Shown here: piece after piece, positions 33,316 to 41,696 of the stretch
Layout of the letters: each line of letters opens with the position of its first letter
How positions within the stretch are numbered: position 1 is the first letter of the stretch
DNA from: an uncultured Emticicia sp.
GTDB lineage: Bacteria > Bacteroidota > Bacteroidia > Cytophagales > Spirosomataceae
DNA: 64,000 nt
Direction of reading: 5' to 3'
Assembly (NCBI RefSeq): GCF_937903345.1
Contig: NZ_CALCZQ010000052.1
Location: 1-64,000 of the forward strand
Notes under the pieces: model-generated
Database searches by the model: none
What the model was told of the DNA's origin: nothing
The model's input: the letters and a program-made list of their open reading frames with translations, nothing else
Program-made: the position numbers and the translations under genes

Positions 33316-33419
33316 TGCCTATTGAGGATTGAAAACTTCCCATTTAAGGCTAAAAACTATCTACTGAGGACTGAAAACCGCTCACTGAAGACTGCCTACT
33401 AAAGATCGCCCACTGAAAT
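33316..33419 (+). repeat. 21-base imperfect tandem repeat
   Basis: Four units of exactly 21 bases: 33316-33336, 33337-33357, 33358-33378 and 33379-33399, with a decayed fifth up to 33419. The consensus is near TATCTACTGAGGACTGAAAAC. The pattern ends at the stop codon of the release-factor gene. Related single units lie at 32700-32770, 33200-33245 and 51446-51520. The stretch 33089-33315 shows only such scattered fragments. Confidence 0.7.
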
Positions 33420-34502
33420 TTACGCCACAGCCATTGCTCCCTCTTTCATTTTTTCGGCATTATCGGCCATACGTAGTTGCTCAATAAAGCCACCAATTTC
33501 ACCTTCCATTACGGTTGGTAAATTATAAACTGTATAGCCAATGCGGTGGTCGGTTACACGACTTTGGGCATAATTGTATGTTCTGATTTTATCCGAACGG
33601 TCGCCGTTGCCAATTAAGCCTTTACGCTCCGCCGAAATCGCATCGTTATGTTTGGTCATTTCCATTTCATAGAGTCGCGAACGCAAAACTGAAAGTGCTT
33701 TTTCACGGTTTTTGATTTGTGAACGCTCATCTTGACAAGAAACTGTAATACCTGATGGTAAATGTACCATACGAACCGCAGAATAAGTGGTATTTACCGA
33801 CTGTCCACCTGCACCCGACGAACAGAAAGTGTCAATTCTGACGTCATTCATATTAATGGTTAAGTCAACTTCATCGGCTTCGGGAAGTGCGGCGACTGTG
33901 GCGGCTGAAGTATGCACACGTCCTTGAGATTCGGTAGCAGGAACACGCTGCACCCGATGCACTCCCGACTCGTATTTGAGTTTTCCATACACATCATCGC
34001 CTTCTACTTGCACAACAATTTCTTTATAACCGCCTGCTGTTCCTTCATTATGGTCGAGGAGCGTCATTTTCCAACCTGGTTGTTTTTCGATGAAACGTTG
34101 GTACATTCTGAATAAATCCCCCGCAAAGATGGAAGCTTCATCACCACCCGTTCCTGCTCTGATTTCGAGAATCACGTTTTTGCTATCGTTCGGGTCTTTA
34201 GGAATAAGCATTTCCTTCAAAATGACCTCCATTTCGTCACGTTGAGGGGTCAAAGTATCTAATTCTTCCTTTGCCATTTCACGCATATCTTCGTCCTTTT
34301 CGTTGGCAATAATATCTTTTGCCCCTTCAATATTTGAAAGTATATTTTTAAAGACTTTCAGTTGATTGACGATTTTCTCTAAATCTTTATATTCTTTGCT
34401 CAAACGAGTAAATTTCGTCATATCGGACACGATTTCTGGCATCGTCATCTGCTGCGAAACTTCTTCGTAACGTTCTCTTATGGCTTCTAATTGCTCTAAC
34501 AT
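33420..34502 (-). CDS. prfA: Peptide chain release factor 1
   Basis: A 360-residue class I release factor for UAA and UAG stop codons. It has the long helical N-terminal domain (1-100), the RAGTGGDEASIFAGDLFRMY segment (115-134), the tripeptide anticodon PAT (188-190, in RVPATESQGRVHTSA), which identifies RF1 rather than RF2, and the catalytic GGQ loop (232-234, CSSGAGGQSVNTTYSAVR) that enters the peptidyl-transferase centre. No frameshift is present. The gene is flanked by tandem repeats downstream and a terminator upstream, so it appears to be a single transcription unit. Confidence 0.97.
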   Translation of the reverse strand: MLEQLEAIRERYEEVSQQMTMPEIVSDMTKFTRLSKEYKDLEKIVNQLKVFKNILSNIEGAKDIIANEKDEDMREMAKEELDTLTPQRDEMEVILKEMLIPKDPNDSKNVILEIRAGTGGDEASIFAGDLFRMYQRFIEKQPGWKMTLLDHNEGTAGGYKEIVVQVEGDDVYGKLKYESGVHRVQRVPATESQGRVHTSAATVAALPEADEVDLTINMNDVRIDTFCSSGAGGQSVNTTYSAVRMVHLPSGITVSCQDERSQIKNREKALSVLRSRLYEMEMTKHNDAISAERKGLIGNGDRSDKIRTYNYAQSRVTDHRIGYTVYNLPTVMEGEIGGFIEQLRMADNAEKMKEGAMAVA

Positions 34503-34597
34503 ATCATGAGTTATTTGTTATTTGAAACTGCTGCGTCTTGATTTTTTCTGCTCATAGGAACTTCCAAATTAGTCGTTCCTACGTATTTAACAAAAAT

Positions 34598-34638
34598 CGT
34601 GGCACATCTCATTATCGTTCATAATAAGATGTGCCACG
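34598..34638 (-). terminator. Strong hairpin terminator after the DUF2911 gene
   Basis: CGTGGCACATCT pairs perfectly with AGATGTGCCACG, extended by ATTAT/ATAAT after one mismatch; on the minus strand it is followed by ATTTTTG. Its GTGGCACAT/ATGTGCCAC core reappears, inverted, at 45314-45359. Confidence 0.8.
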
Positions 34639-34652
34639 TTTAGGTAATTTCT

Positions 34653-35483
34653 CTAATATCGTTTTTTACATTGGGTCAAAACCGCTTGGTTTAACTTAAT
34701 GTAGGCATCATCACCAGCTTTTTTAGCCAATTCCATTGATTTTTCGGTGTTCGGGATGGCTACTGCACAATTATTTTGCTTCGCTGCAATACGTGCAACG
34801 TGTTGGTAGGTCCAATATTCTTTTTCTTTTTCGACAACCTTATTTGCCCATGTTAATGCTTGGTCAAGTTTTACGCCTTTTTGATAATAAAAGTCGGCTG
34901 CCGAGAAATAGGTATCAGTTCTAGCATCGGTCTTTGTTATTTTATCGGGAATTTCGGCCATGATTTTTTCATCAATACCTCTTTTTTCGATTTTGAATCG
35001 CACTTCGGTGCTTTCCCATTTGATTGAATCGTATGCACTTGTAGGCATAAACTCTGCTAAGTCGATATTCATTTGTTCGGTAAATCCTTTGGGTTGCATT
35101 GGTTGAACATTGAAACGAATCACGTCTTTATTGATGTCGTAGGCATAAGAACCCCATTGCTTGTCATCACGATTGAATATAATCGTCCATTCATTTTTGC
35201 CTGAGATAGTATAAAATCCGTAACTTCCTGCTTTCATCACAGCTCCATAAACATATACTTCATCATCAAATTTGATTGAAGTGATTTTATTGGCACCCGT
35301 ACGCCAAACTTTACCGTAAGTCACTAAATCACCAAATTTTTTACGGCCTTTTACAGATGGACGGCTATAATCAAGCGTAATTTTTGTGAGTCCTAGGGTA
35401 TGCGAAAGAGTCGTAGACGGACTCGCCGCTGGTGTACTTATCTGATCAAAACTTGTTGACGTTGCTACAATTATAAACAGCAA
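34653..35483 (-). CDS. DUF2911 protein, exported
   Basis: A protein of about 276 residues. The DUF2911 domain (about 20-150) shows LTKITLDYSRPSVKGRKKFG, GKVWRTGANKITSIKFDDEV, KAGSYGFYTI and WTIIFNRDDKQWGSYAYD, a beta-sandwich of unknown function common in Bacteroidota. A C-terminal tetratricopeptide-like helical part (about 195-276) has YQKGVKLDQALTWANKVV. There is no ATG before the domain: the listed start is TTG at 35483, but the frame continues upstream to ATT at 35502-35504 and that extension, MNRFFKNLLFII if read as Met, completes a normal signal peptide. The true start is therefore uncertain. Periplasmic location is inferred. Confidence 0.82.
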   Translation of the reverse strand: MLFIIVATSTSFDQISTPAASPSTTLSHTLGLTKITLDYSRPSVKGRKKFGDLVTYGKVWRTGANKITSIKFDDEVYVYGAVMKAGSYGFYTISGKNEWTIIFNRDDKQWGSYAYDINKDVIRFNVQPMQPKGFTEQMNIDLAEFMPTSAYDSIKWESTEVRFKIEKRGIDEKIMAEIPDKITKTDARTDTYFSAADFYYQKGVKLDQALTWANKVVEKEKEYWTYQHVARIAAKQNNCAVAIPNTEKSMELAKKAGDDAYIKLNQAVLTQCKKRY

Positions 35484-35625
35484 ATTTTTGAAAAAACGGT
35501 TAATTTATTTTAAGGTAAGTAATTTAAGGTAAAGTTACGCTATATCTTTTGTTGTTTATGTATTTTGAAAGTTTTTTTGCGATTTATGCTTGTTTAATGC
35601 GGTATTAATTGCCTTTGCGAGAGAT

Positions 35626-35667
35626 ATTTCCATAGCGAAGGGGTTTCAACCCCTTCGCTATGGAAAT
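35626..35667. repeat. Perfect 20-bp inverted repeat
   Basis: ATTTCCATAGCGAAGGGGTT (35626-35645) is the exact reverse complement of 35648-35667, with only two bases between. It lies in the divergent region between the DUF2911 and acyl-CoA synthetase genes and has no T-run, so it looks like a REP-type or cruciform element more than a terminator. Confidence 0.8.
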
Positions 35668-35788
35668 GATGTTATGAAAAGAAAAACATTACTTTTGGGC
35701 AAACTGAACATCAAATAAAAACAATTTTTTCTTTTCAAAGTACTATAATAAATATATCTTGCAAAGACCAAATAACCTGTCAGAAACC

Positions 35789-37327
35789 ATGTTTAACTTA
35801 TCAACAATCTTAGAACATCACGCCCGAAACTCTTCAAATAAAGAGGCTTTAATTTTTGCCGATAAACGTATTACATTTGCTCAGCTCGATGCCGCTGCCA
35901 ATCAGGTTGCTAATGGCTTGACTTCGCTCGGTATTGGTTATGGTGATAAAGTGGCTTTGACTTGCCCGAATTTGCCTTATTTTCCGATGATTTATTTCGG
36001 AATCTTAAAAACTGGGGCAACGGTTGTACCATTGAGTGTTTTGCTGAAACGCCATGAAATTGCTTATCATTTGCAAGATTCTGATGCAAAAGCCTATTTT
36101 TGCTTTGTTGGCACACCCGAAATGCCAATGGGACAAGAAGGTCATGCTGGTTTTGAAATGACCGATTCGTGCAAACATTTTTTCATGATTACACCAACGT
36201 TTACAGATGCTTCGCCGATTGAAGGAACGAAAACAATGGGAATGTTGATGGCGGGAAAATCACCTATTTTTCAGAGTTATTTTACTTCGCCCGATGATAC
36301 TGCAGTCATTATTTATACTTCTGGTACAACTGGCCGACCAAAAGGAGCGGAACTTACGCACTCAAATCTCTTCTTGAATGCCAATCTGAGCAAGGATTTA
36401 CAAGATTTGAATTATAATGATAAAACGATGTTGGTTTTGCCACTTTTCCACATTTTCGGGCAAGTTGTGTGCATGATTGCCAGTGTCTTTCGAGGTTCAA
36501 CGGCGGTACTTGTGCCGAGATTCGATGCCGAAATGGTGCTTTCTTTGATTCAAAATGAAAAAATTACACACTTTGCGGGTGTACCAACGATGTATTGGGG
36601 ACTTTTGAGTTATCCAGATGCCAATAAATTTGATTCAAGTTCGCTACGTGTTTGCTTGTCAGGTGGAGCGGCTTTGCCTGTACAGGTTCTGAAAGATTTT
36701 GAAGCAAAATATAATATTGCGATTTTGGAAGGCTACGGAATGTCGGAAGGTTCGCCTGTGGTGACGTTCAATCACCCAGATCGTGTGCGTAAGCCTGGTT
36801 CGGTCGGAACGCCAGTGTGGGGAGTTGAGGTTTGTATAAAAGATGAAAACGGTAACGAACTCGGAGCAAATGAAAAAGGTGAAATTTGCTACCGCGGGCA
36901 TAACGTTATGAAAGGTTATTATAAACGCCCAGATGCAACTGCCGAAAGTATCAAAAATGGTTGGTTACATTCAGGCGATATTGGTATCAGAGACGATGAT
37001 GGTTATTATTTTATCGTTGACCGAACCAAAGATATGATTATTCGTGGCGGCTATAACGTGTATCCTCGAGAAGTTGAGGAAGTAATGATGCTACATGCTG
37101 CCATTTCTATGGTGGCCGTAATTGGCATACCAAGCGACGAATATGGTGAAGAAATAAAGGCCTGTGTTGTGCTAAAACCAGAAATGAGCCTTACTGAGAA
37201 AGAATTAATTGTTTGGACAAAAGAACGCATCGCTTCTTACAAATATCCTCGCATTGTAGAATTTATGAGTAGCTTACCAATGGGAGCATCGGGGAAGATT
37301 TTGAAGAGGGAATTAAGAGGAAAATAG
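35789..37327 (+). CDS. Long-chain acyl-CoA synthetase (AMP-forming ligase)
   Basis: A 512-residue enzyme activating a fatty or related acid with ATP and CoA. I choose the ATG at 35789; the frame opens at a TTG 30 bases earlier. Family motifs are the P-loop IIYTSGTTGRPKGAELTHSN, the gate region LVLPLFHIFGQV, GYGMSEGSPVV (adenylate binding), WLHSGDIGIRDDDGYYFIVDRTKDMI and, near the C-terminus, MGASGKILKRELR with the catalytic Lys. This matches the long-chain/medium-chain class without special substrate marks. It is cytoplasmic or membrane-associated. It converges with the Gfo/Idh gene at a shared terminator. Confidence 0.93.
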   Translation: MFNLSTILEHHARNSSNKEALIFADKRITFAQLDAAANQVANGLTSLGIGYGDKVALTCPNLPYFPMIYFGILKTGATVVPLSVLLKRHEIAYHLQDSDAKAYFCFVGTPEMPMGQEGHAGFEMTDSCKHFFMITPTFTDASPIEGTKTMGMLMAGKSPIFQSYFTSPDDTAVIIYTSGTTGRPKGAELTHSNLFLNANLSKDLQDLNYNDKTMLVLPLFHIFGQVVCMIASVFRGSTAVLVPRFDAEMVLSLIQNEKITHFAGVPTMYWGLLSYPDANKFDSSSLRVCLSGGAALPVQVLKDFEAKYNIAILEGYGMSEGSPVVTFNHPDRVRKPGSVGTPVWGVEVCIKDENGNELGANEKGEICYRGHNVMKGYYKRPDATAESIKNGWLHSGDIGIRDDDGYYFIVDRTKDMIIRGGYNVYPREVEEVMMLHAAISMVAVIGIPSDEYGEEIKACVVLKPEMSLTEKELIVWTKERIASYKYPRIVEFMSSLPMGASGKILKRELRGK

Positions 37328-37338
37328 TGTAATAAAAA

Positions 37339-37371
37339 AAGGAAGTCTTCGCTATCAGCGATGACTTCCTT
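37339..37371. terminator. Shared terminator of two convergent genes
   Basis: AAGGAAGTC pairs with GACTTCCTT and the inner CGC with GCG around TATCA; A-run before and T-like AT-rich tail after. It serves the acyl-CoA synthetase (+) and the oxidoreductase (-). Confidence 0.7.
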
Positions 37372-37384
37372 AAAATTTGTATGC

Positions 37385-38752
37385 TTAATACTTAAACGGT
37401 TTTCCGCCAGCCATTACTTCTTGTGTTTTCTCATCGAAAGTAACTTTCATACCTGTACGGTAAGCGGCTGTTGCCATAATATTAGCAATTGAGTGCGAAT
37501 AACCTGCTTCAATCGGAGCATTTGGTGTTTTACGGCTACGTACACATTCCATCCAGTTTTTGATGTGGTTGAATGTCAACGGGTCATTACCAGTATTGGC
37601 ATCGCTTGCTACTTTATCACCTTGCAAAGTCATTTTAGGCAACAAATTCGCTTTCATTCCCATTGTTTTGGCATGTCCTTCTGTCAAACCACCAGTTGAT
37701 GAAATTTCGTTAGTATCCAAATTAATCATACCGCCATTCGAGTAGTATAATTCTTTGGTATCTCCCGCTGAGTTTGAAAAACGAGAAGTAAATTGTACTT
37801 GGAAACCTGTTTTTGGGTCATTAGCTGGGCCGTAATCAAACACAACTGTCATGGTATCGGCATTCGTACGACCATCTTTCCATTGGTAGATTCCGCCATT
37901 GGCAACTGCACTTCTTGGGTGAGCCAAACCACTAAACCAGTGAACAGTATCGATTTGGTGACTCATCCATTGGCCAGGGATACCCGATGAATAAGGCCAG
38001 AAAAGACGATATTCTAAGTATTTACGAGGGTCGAATGCTTCAAACGGGCGGTTCATTAAATAACGTTTCCAGTCGATATCTGCTTCTTTCAAATCTTTTA
38101 CGAGTTCAGGTCTTCTCCAACGCTCGGGTTGGTTTACATTCCACATCAATTCAACCATAACGATTGGGCCGAACTTACCAGATTTAATAAAATCTTCGGC
38201 AGCAAAATAGTTTGCTCCACTGCGGCGTTGTGAACCAATTTGCACTATTTTTCCTGAATCCTTTACCGCTTTCAATACCGCACGGGCATCTGACATGGTT
38301 TCGGCCAAAGGTTTTTCTGCATATACATCGCAGCCTGCTTTTACTGCCTCAATGGTATGCAACGCGTGTTGAAAATCGGCAGTACTCATAAATACCGCAT
38401 CAACCATTTTAGCATCATACAATTCTTCATTGTTTCTGAAAGCCTTTACATCTGTACCGAGCTGTTTTTGGTAAAATGCTTTACCTTCTTCACGACGGCG
38501 GCTCCATAAATCTGAAACGGCTACCATTTCAAAGTTCATACTTTTTGCAAGTTCTTTGAATGGGCCTACATGAGAAGAGCGGTGACGGTCAGAAAAACCA
38601 ATTGTACCTACACGCACACGGTCGTTTGCCCCAACGATTTTGTTATAACTTTTTGCTGAAAAACTTGTTGGTTTTGCAAATGCAGAACCTCCAACGGCTA
38701 CGCCAGCACTTGCGATAACCGATTTGATAATAAAATCTCTACGAGTTGTCAT
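37385..38752 (-). CDS. Gfo/Idh/MocA-family oxidoreductase with twin-arginine signal
   Basis: A 455-residue NAD(P)-type sugar oxidoreductase. The N-terminus MTTRRDFIIKSVIASAG is a twin-arginine signal, so the enzyme is exported folded with its cofactor. The Rossmann domain has RVRVGTIGFSDRH, AVSDLW, FMSTADFQHALHTIEAVKAG and YAEKPLAETM with the catalytic-site Lys of the EKP motif, then VQIGSQRRSG. The C-terminal domain includes GQWMSHQIDTVHWF, with the conserved His. Relatives in such loci oxidise glycosides at C3 to 3-keto sugars. It is the outermost gene of the carbohydrate locus, on the same strand as GH3, DUF1080 and isomerase genes. Confidence 0.92.
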   Translation of the reverse strand: MTTRRDFIIKSVIASAGVAVGGSAFAKPTSFSAKSYNKIVGANDRVRVGTIGFSDRHRSSHVGPFKELAKSMNFEMVAVSDLWSRRREEGKAFYQKQLGTDVKAFRNNEELYDAKMVDAVFMSTADFQHALHTIEAVKAGCDVYAEKPLAETMSDARAVLKAVKDSGKIVQIGSQRRSGANYFAAEDFIKSGKFGPIVMVELMWNVNQPERWRRPELVKDLKEADIDWKRYLMNRPFEAFDPRKYLEYRLFWPYSSGIPGQWMSHQIDTVHWFSGLAHPRSAVANGGIYQWKDGRTNADTMTVVFDYGPANDPKTGFQVQFTSRFSNSAGDTKELYYSNGGMINLDTNEISSTGGLTEGHAKTMGMKANLLPKMTLQGDKVASDANTGNDPLTFNHIKNWMECVRSRKTPNAPIEAGYSHSIANIMATAAYRTGMKVTFDEKTQEVMAGGKPFKY

Positions 38753-38889
38753 AGTTTTATATTGATTGAATTTTGCTAATTGTTTTGTTGTAAATCTAAC
38801 TAAAAATTTGAGTTTTCAGTAATTTTTTCTACCAAATTACTTATAATTTAGTCCATTGCCGAATTTGAATAGAGTGCACGAAATAATAT

Positions 38890-38919
38890 TTGAAAAAATC
38901 GTTTTTAGGCTTAATTTTG
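38890..38919 (+). promoter_or_regulatory. Promoter of the DUF433/DUF5615 pair, TTG-N19-TAATTTTG
   Basis: TTG at 38890-38892 and TAATTTTG at 38912-38919, a full match to the phylum consensus, 19 bases before the ATG at 38939. Confidence 0.65.
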
Positions 38920-38938
38920 TTCATTAATATTTCTAGAA

Positions 38939-39271
38939 ATGACACTTTCATTTAATAAGTTTGAAGCTATGATTTCAGAGCTTTCGCTTAAGAAAAAGGC
39001 TCAACTACTTAATTTTATTTCAAAAGAACTCGGTGAAACATTTCCCGGTATCGAAAAAACGCCCAACGTTTGTGGTGGAAGTGCGTGTATTATTCGTACT
39101 CGAATTCCTGTTTGGACATTGGTTTCTTTTAAAAAACAAGGATTAAGTGATGCCGTTTTGCTAAAATCATACCCTTCTTTACGAAAACAAGACCTCAATA
39201 ACGTATGGGCTTATTACAAAGTCAACAAAAAAGAAATTGATATTGACATCCAAGAAAATGCCGAAGCATAA
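38939..39271 (+). CDS. DUF433 protein, likely antitoxin
   Basis: A 110-residue protein. The N-terminal 45 residues are a helical extension (MISELSLKKKAQLLNFIS). The DUF433 core (about 48-95) has NVCGGSACIIRTRIPVWTLV, GLSDAVLLKSYPSLRKQDLNNVWAYY, a winged-helix-like DNA-binding fold found in VapB-type antitoxins. Its stop overlaps the start of the next gene by one base (TAATG), so the two are translationally coupled as expected for antitoxin then toxin. It probably neutralises the PIN-like partner and represses its own promoter. The pair runs opposite to the flanking sugar genes. Confidence 0.85.
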   Translation: MTLSFNKFEAMISELSLKKKAQLLNFISKELGETFPGIEKTPNVCGGSACIIRTRIPVWTLVSFKKQGLSDAVLLKSYPSLRKQDLNNVWAYYKVNKKEIDIDIQENAEA

Positions 39272-39540
39272 TGAGTAAACTTTATGTCAATGAAAACTTT
39301 CCTCTTCCAGTAGTAAAATTACTCCGAAATTTTGGACATGATGTTCTGACTTCTTTTGATGCAGGCAATGCTAAACAACGAATACCTGACGATGAGGTTT
39401 TGCGGTTTGCATTTTCTCAAAACAGAATATTGCTGACAATCAATCGCCGAGATTTTATTCTTTTGCATAACCAAAATCCAATTCATGCTGGTATTATGGC
39501 TTGTACCCAAAATGCTAATTTTGAAACATTTGCTCTTTAA
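39271..39540 (+). CDS. DUF5615 PIN-like protein, likely toxin, cut by an in-frame stop
   Basis: An 89-residue PIN-like (Mut7-C type) protein. It keeps the N-terminal LYVNENFPLPVVKLLRNFGHDV (the usual first acidic position, D/E-E/N), DAGNAKQRIPDDEVLRFAF (second acidic cluster), NRILLTINRRDFI (third position) and HAGIMACTQNANFETFAL. Family members are about 110-120 residues. Here a TAA at 39538-39540 interrupts, and the same frame continues for 21 codons to TGA at 39604-39606 with IHNELLKNDGNLENQLLKIYK, which looks like the normal C-terminal helix. The gene may be nonsense-inactivated or slightly truncated. It would otherwise be an RNase toxin. Confidence 0.78.
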   Translation: MSKLYVNENFPLPVVKLLRNFGHDVLTSFDAGNAKQRIPDDEVLRFAFSQNRILLTINRRDFILLHNQNPIHAGIMACTQNANFETFAL

Positions 39541-39606
39541 ATTCACAACGAACTGCTAAAAAATGATGGCAATTTAGAAAATCAGTTATTGAAAATCTAT
39601 AAATGA
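39541..39606 (+). pseudogene. Severed C-terminal end of the DUF5615 gene
   Basis: Directly in frame after the TAA stop: 21 sense codons and a TGA. The residues IHNELLKNDGNLENQLLKIY fit the amphipathic last helix and strand of DUF5615 proteins. No start codon or ribosome site precedes it, so it is not expected to be made on its own. Confidence 0.55.
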
Positions 39607-39617
39607 GTCAGCTTTCT

Positions 39618-41663
39618 TTAATAGCTTAATCCAGCACCAAACATAAACAAGCCATAACCTTTTGACTCTAAATAACCTGGTACATCTGATTTGTTTTCTT
39701 GCACGGCTTTTTCTGATACTGGTATCGTGAAAGGCATTTTTCCTGTTGGGTTGAAAGCTCCGCTCACAATATCCAAAAGGGCTTCTTGGGTTGTGCCAAA
39801 AGTGGCTAAAATTGACTTTGCTTTTCCTTCGGGCGGCGTTCCGCTGTCAACTTCGTCAATTACCCAAGGATTTGTAAAGTTGATAGCCAAAATGGTCGGT
39901 TTTGCATTCAAAATTTCATTGACATGTGCTACATCAATTTTATTTTTTGAAAGACTTAGTTCGATAGATTGTCCGCCTGAACTAAACAAACCACCAGCAC
40001 TCGGAATCAACCATAATAAGACAACATCGGCTTCTTCTTTGGTTGAAACAAATTCGATGTTTGGGTTTTGAATCTTGGGCTTATTCACATTAATGGATGT
40101 TCCTTGGCTTTGCCCTCTACTGCTACTTTCTTTGTAAGTTTCAAAATATACTTTTGTAGGGCGACCATCGCTTTTTTTGCTTATTGGCAATAGTTTTTCA
40201 TCATTTCTGAGTAAAACAATTGATTTTCGGAGAGCCAAATCAGCTTTTTTCTGAAATTCAGCATTTCCAACTGTTTTAACGGCATTTTCTACATCAACAT
40301 AAGGGTTTTCAAATAAGCCTAAATCAAATTTTTCTTTCAATAATTTAGCGACAGACTCATCTATTCGGGCTTCTGAAACCATGCCTTTTTTGACAGTTTC
40401 GAGTAAAAGAGCAGGGTCTGCTCCGCCTGAAAAAATATCAACTCCTGCATCCAATGCTTTTTTGTAGCGTTCGGTGATGCTCAGATTTTCAACTCCCCAT
40501 GGCATCATATCTATTGGGCCAGTATCAGAATTAATGATGCCTTTAAAACCAAGTTTTTTTCGTAATAAATCTTGAATAATGGCCTTATTATAAGAAAAAC
40601 CTACTGCTTCCATACTCTTATCTTTTGGGGCAGAATAATAGGGCATAATAGAAGATGTACCGGCATCTATGGCAGCTTTGAAAGGTTTTACGTGATAATC
40701 AAACATTCCGCCAGGGTAATGTGCAAACTTTCCCCAATCGAAGTGCGAATCTTGCCCGCCCTCTTGTGGGCCGCCTCCTGGAAAATGCTTGGTAGTCATG
40801 GCTACCGAGTTTTTATTGAGTTTTGTGCCTTGAAAACCCAAAACTATTTCGCGAATCATATTGGAAGCTAAATCGGCATCTTCGCCAAAGGTTCCTTCGG
40901 TACGTTGCCAACGTGGTTCGGTCGATAAGTCAGCCATGTACATATAGCCTTTTCTAAGTCCAACAGAAGCCCATTCTTTGGCGGCAATTTCGGCAAATTC
41001 GCGAGTCAATTTTAAATCTCTCATGGCTGCCATACCTAATTCGCCTGGCCATCTTGAAAAAACAGTTGTACCAACGCTCAAACCAACTGAGGCATCAATA
41101 GTTACGTGATTTCGTGGATTTGAAGCAACAATTGCAGGGATTCCCAATCGTGAGGTTTCACACAATGCCTGCAAATTATTCGACCAATCGGCCATTGTTT
41201 TAGCATTGGTGTTGGCTCTCAAGATAAAATGACGCAGATGAAAATTCATTACACCTTTGGTTGTTCCCGCCGACGACATCATCGGTACAGTCAAAGGTTT
41301 TCGCGTGAACATATTATTGGGCTGTATCAAATCTTCTTCATTAAACCCGCTTGTGATTTCGGTTCTTGGAGCATTTGCCTGAAAAACGTTATCGCCAGCC
41401 ATCCGAGTAGTACTGATAATCATAAAGCCTATTTTTTCCTCAAGAGTCATTTGCGAAATCAAATCTTTGATTCGGGCTTCTTGCGGTAAACGCCAATCTT
41501 CGTACTTGTCGAGTTTAGCGTTTTTATTGAGGTCTTTAAATTCTAAACCATTGGCTTTCAATGTTTTTACTGAACGAAAACCTAAAGTTGGCTGAATAGG
41601 TTTTTGGGCCTGAGCAATCGATGCACATAATAAAGCAACCGCAACAAAGTGTATTTTTTTCAT
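39618..41663 (-). CDS. Family 3 glycoside hydrolase (beta-glucosidase-like), exported
   Basis: A 681-residue enzyme with signal peptide (cleavage near 20, AQAQ). The first TIM-barrel domain shows LISQMTLEEKIGFM (69-82), LSTEPRWQRTEGTFGEDADL (246-265), TTKHFPGGG (290-298, Lys-His pair) and GIINSDTGPIDM with nucleophile D380. The second domain (about 440-680) has IVLLRNDEKLLPISKK and VLLWLIPSAGG. The chain ends at the FGAGLSY motif, so the C-terminal fibronectin-III domain of larger family members is absent. The acid/base Glu could not be pinned. It should release terminal beta-linked sugars in the periplasm, feeding the DUF1080 and isomerase-fold proteins encoded beside it. Confidence 0.93.
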   Translation of the reverse strand: MKKIHFVAVALLCASIAQAQKPIQPTLGFRSVKTLKANGLEFKDLNKNAKLDKYEDWRLPQEARIKDLISQMTLEEKIGFMIISTTRMAGDNVFQANAPRTEITSGFNEEDLIQPNNMFTRKPLTVPMMSSAGTTKGVMNFHLRHFILRANTNAKTMADWSNNLQALCETSRLGIPAIVASNPRNHVTIDASVGLSVGTTVFSRWPGELGMAAMRDLKLTREFAEIAAKEWASVGLRKGYMYMADLSTEPRWQRTEGTFGEDADLASNMIREIVLGFQGTKLNKNSVAMTTKHFPGGGPQEGGQDSHFDWGKFAHYPGGMFDYHVKPFKAAIDAGTSSIMPYYSAPKDKSMEAVGFSYNKAIIQDLLRKKLGFKGIINSDTGPIDMMPWGVENLSITERYKKALDAGVDIFSGGADPALLLETVKKGMVSEARIDESVAKLLKEKFDLGLFENPYVDVENAVKTVGNAEFQKKADLALRKSIVLLRNDEKLLPISKKSDGRPTKVYFETYKESSSRGQSQGTSINVNKPKIQNPNIEFVSTKEEADVVLLWLIPSAGGLFSSGGQSIELSLSKNKIDVAHVNEILNAKPTILAINFTNPWVIDEVDSGTPPEGKAKSILATFGTTQEALLDIVSGAFNPTGKMPFTIPVSEKAVQENKSDVPGYLESKGYGLFMFGAGLSY

Positions 41664-41696
41664 GATTAATTAAATAGATGACGTTGAAAAGACAAT

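Noticed and set aside
33316..33419. Possible CRISPR array
   Set aside because: Units are tandem without spacers, 21 bases long and imperfect, and there are no cas genes.
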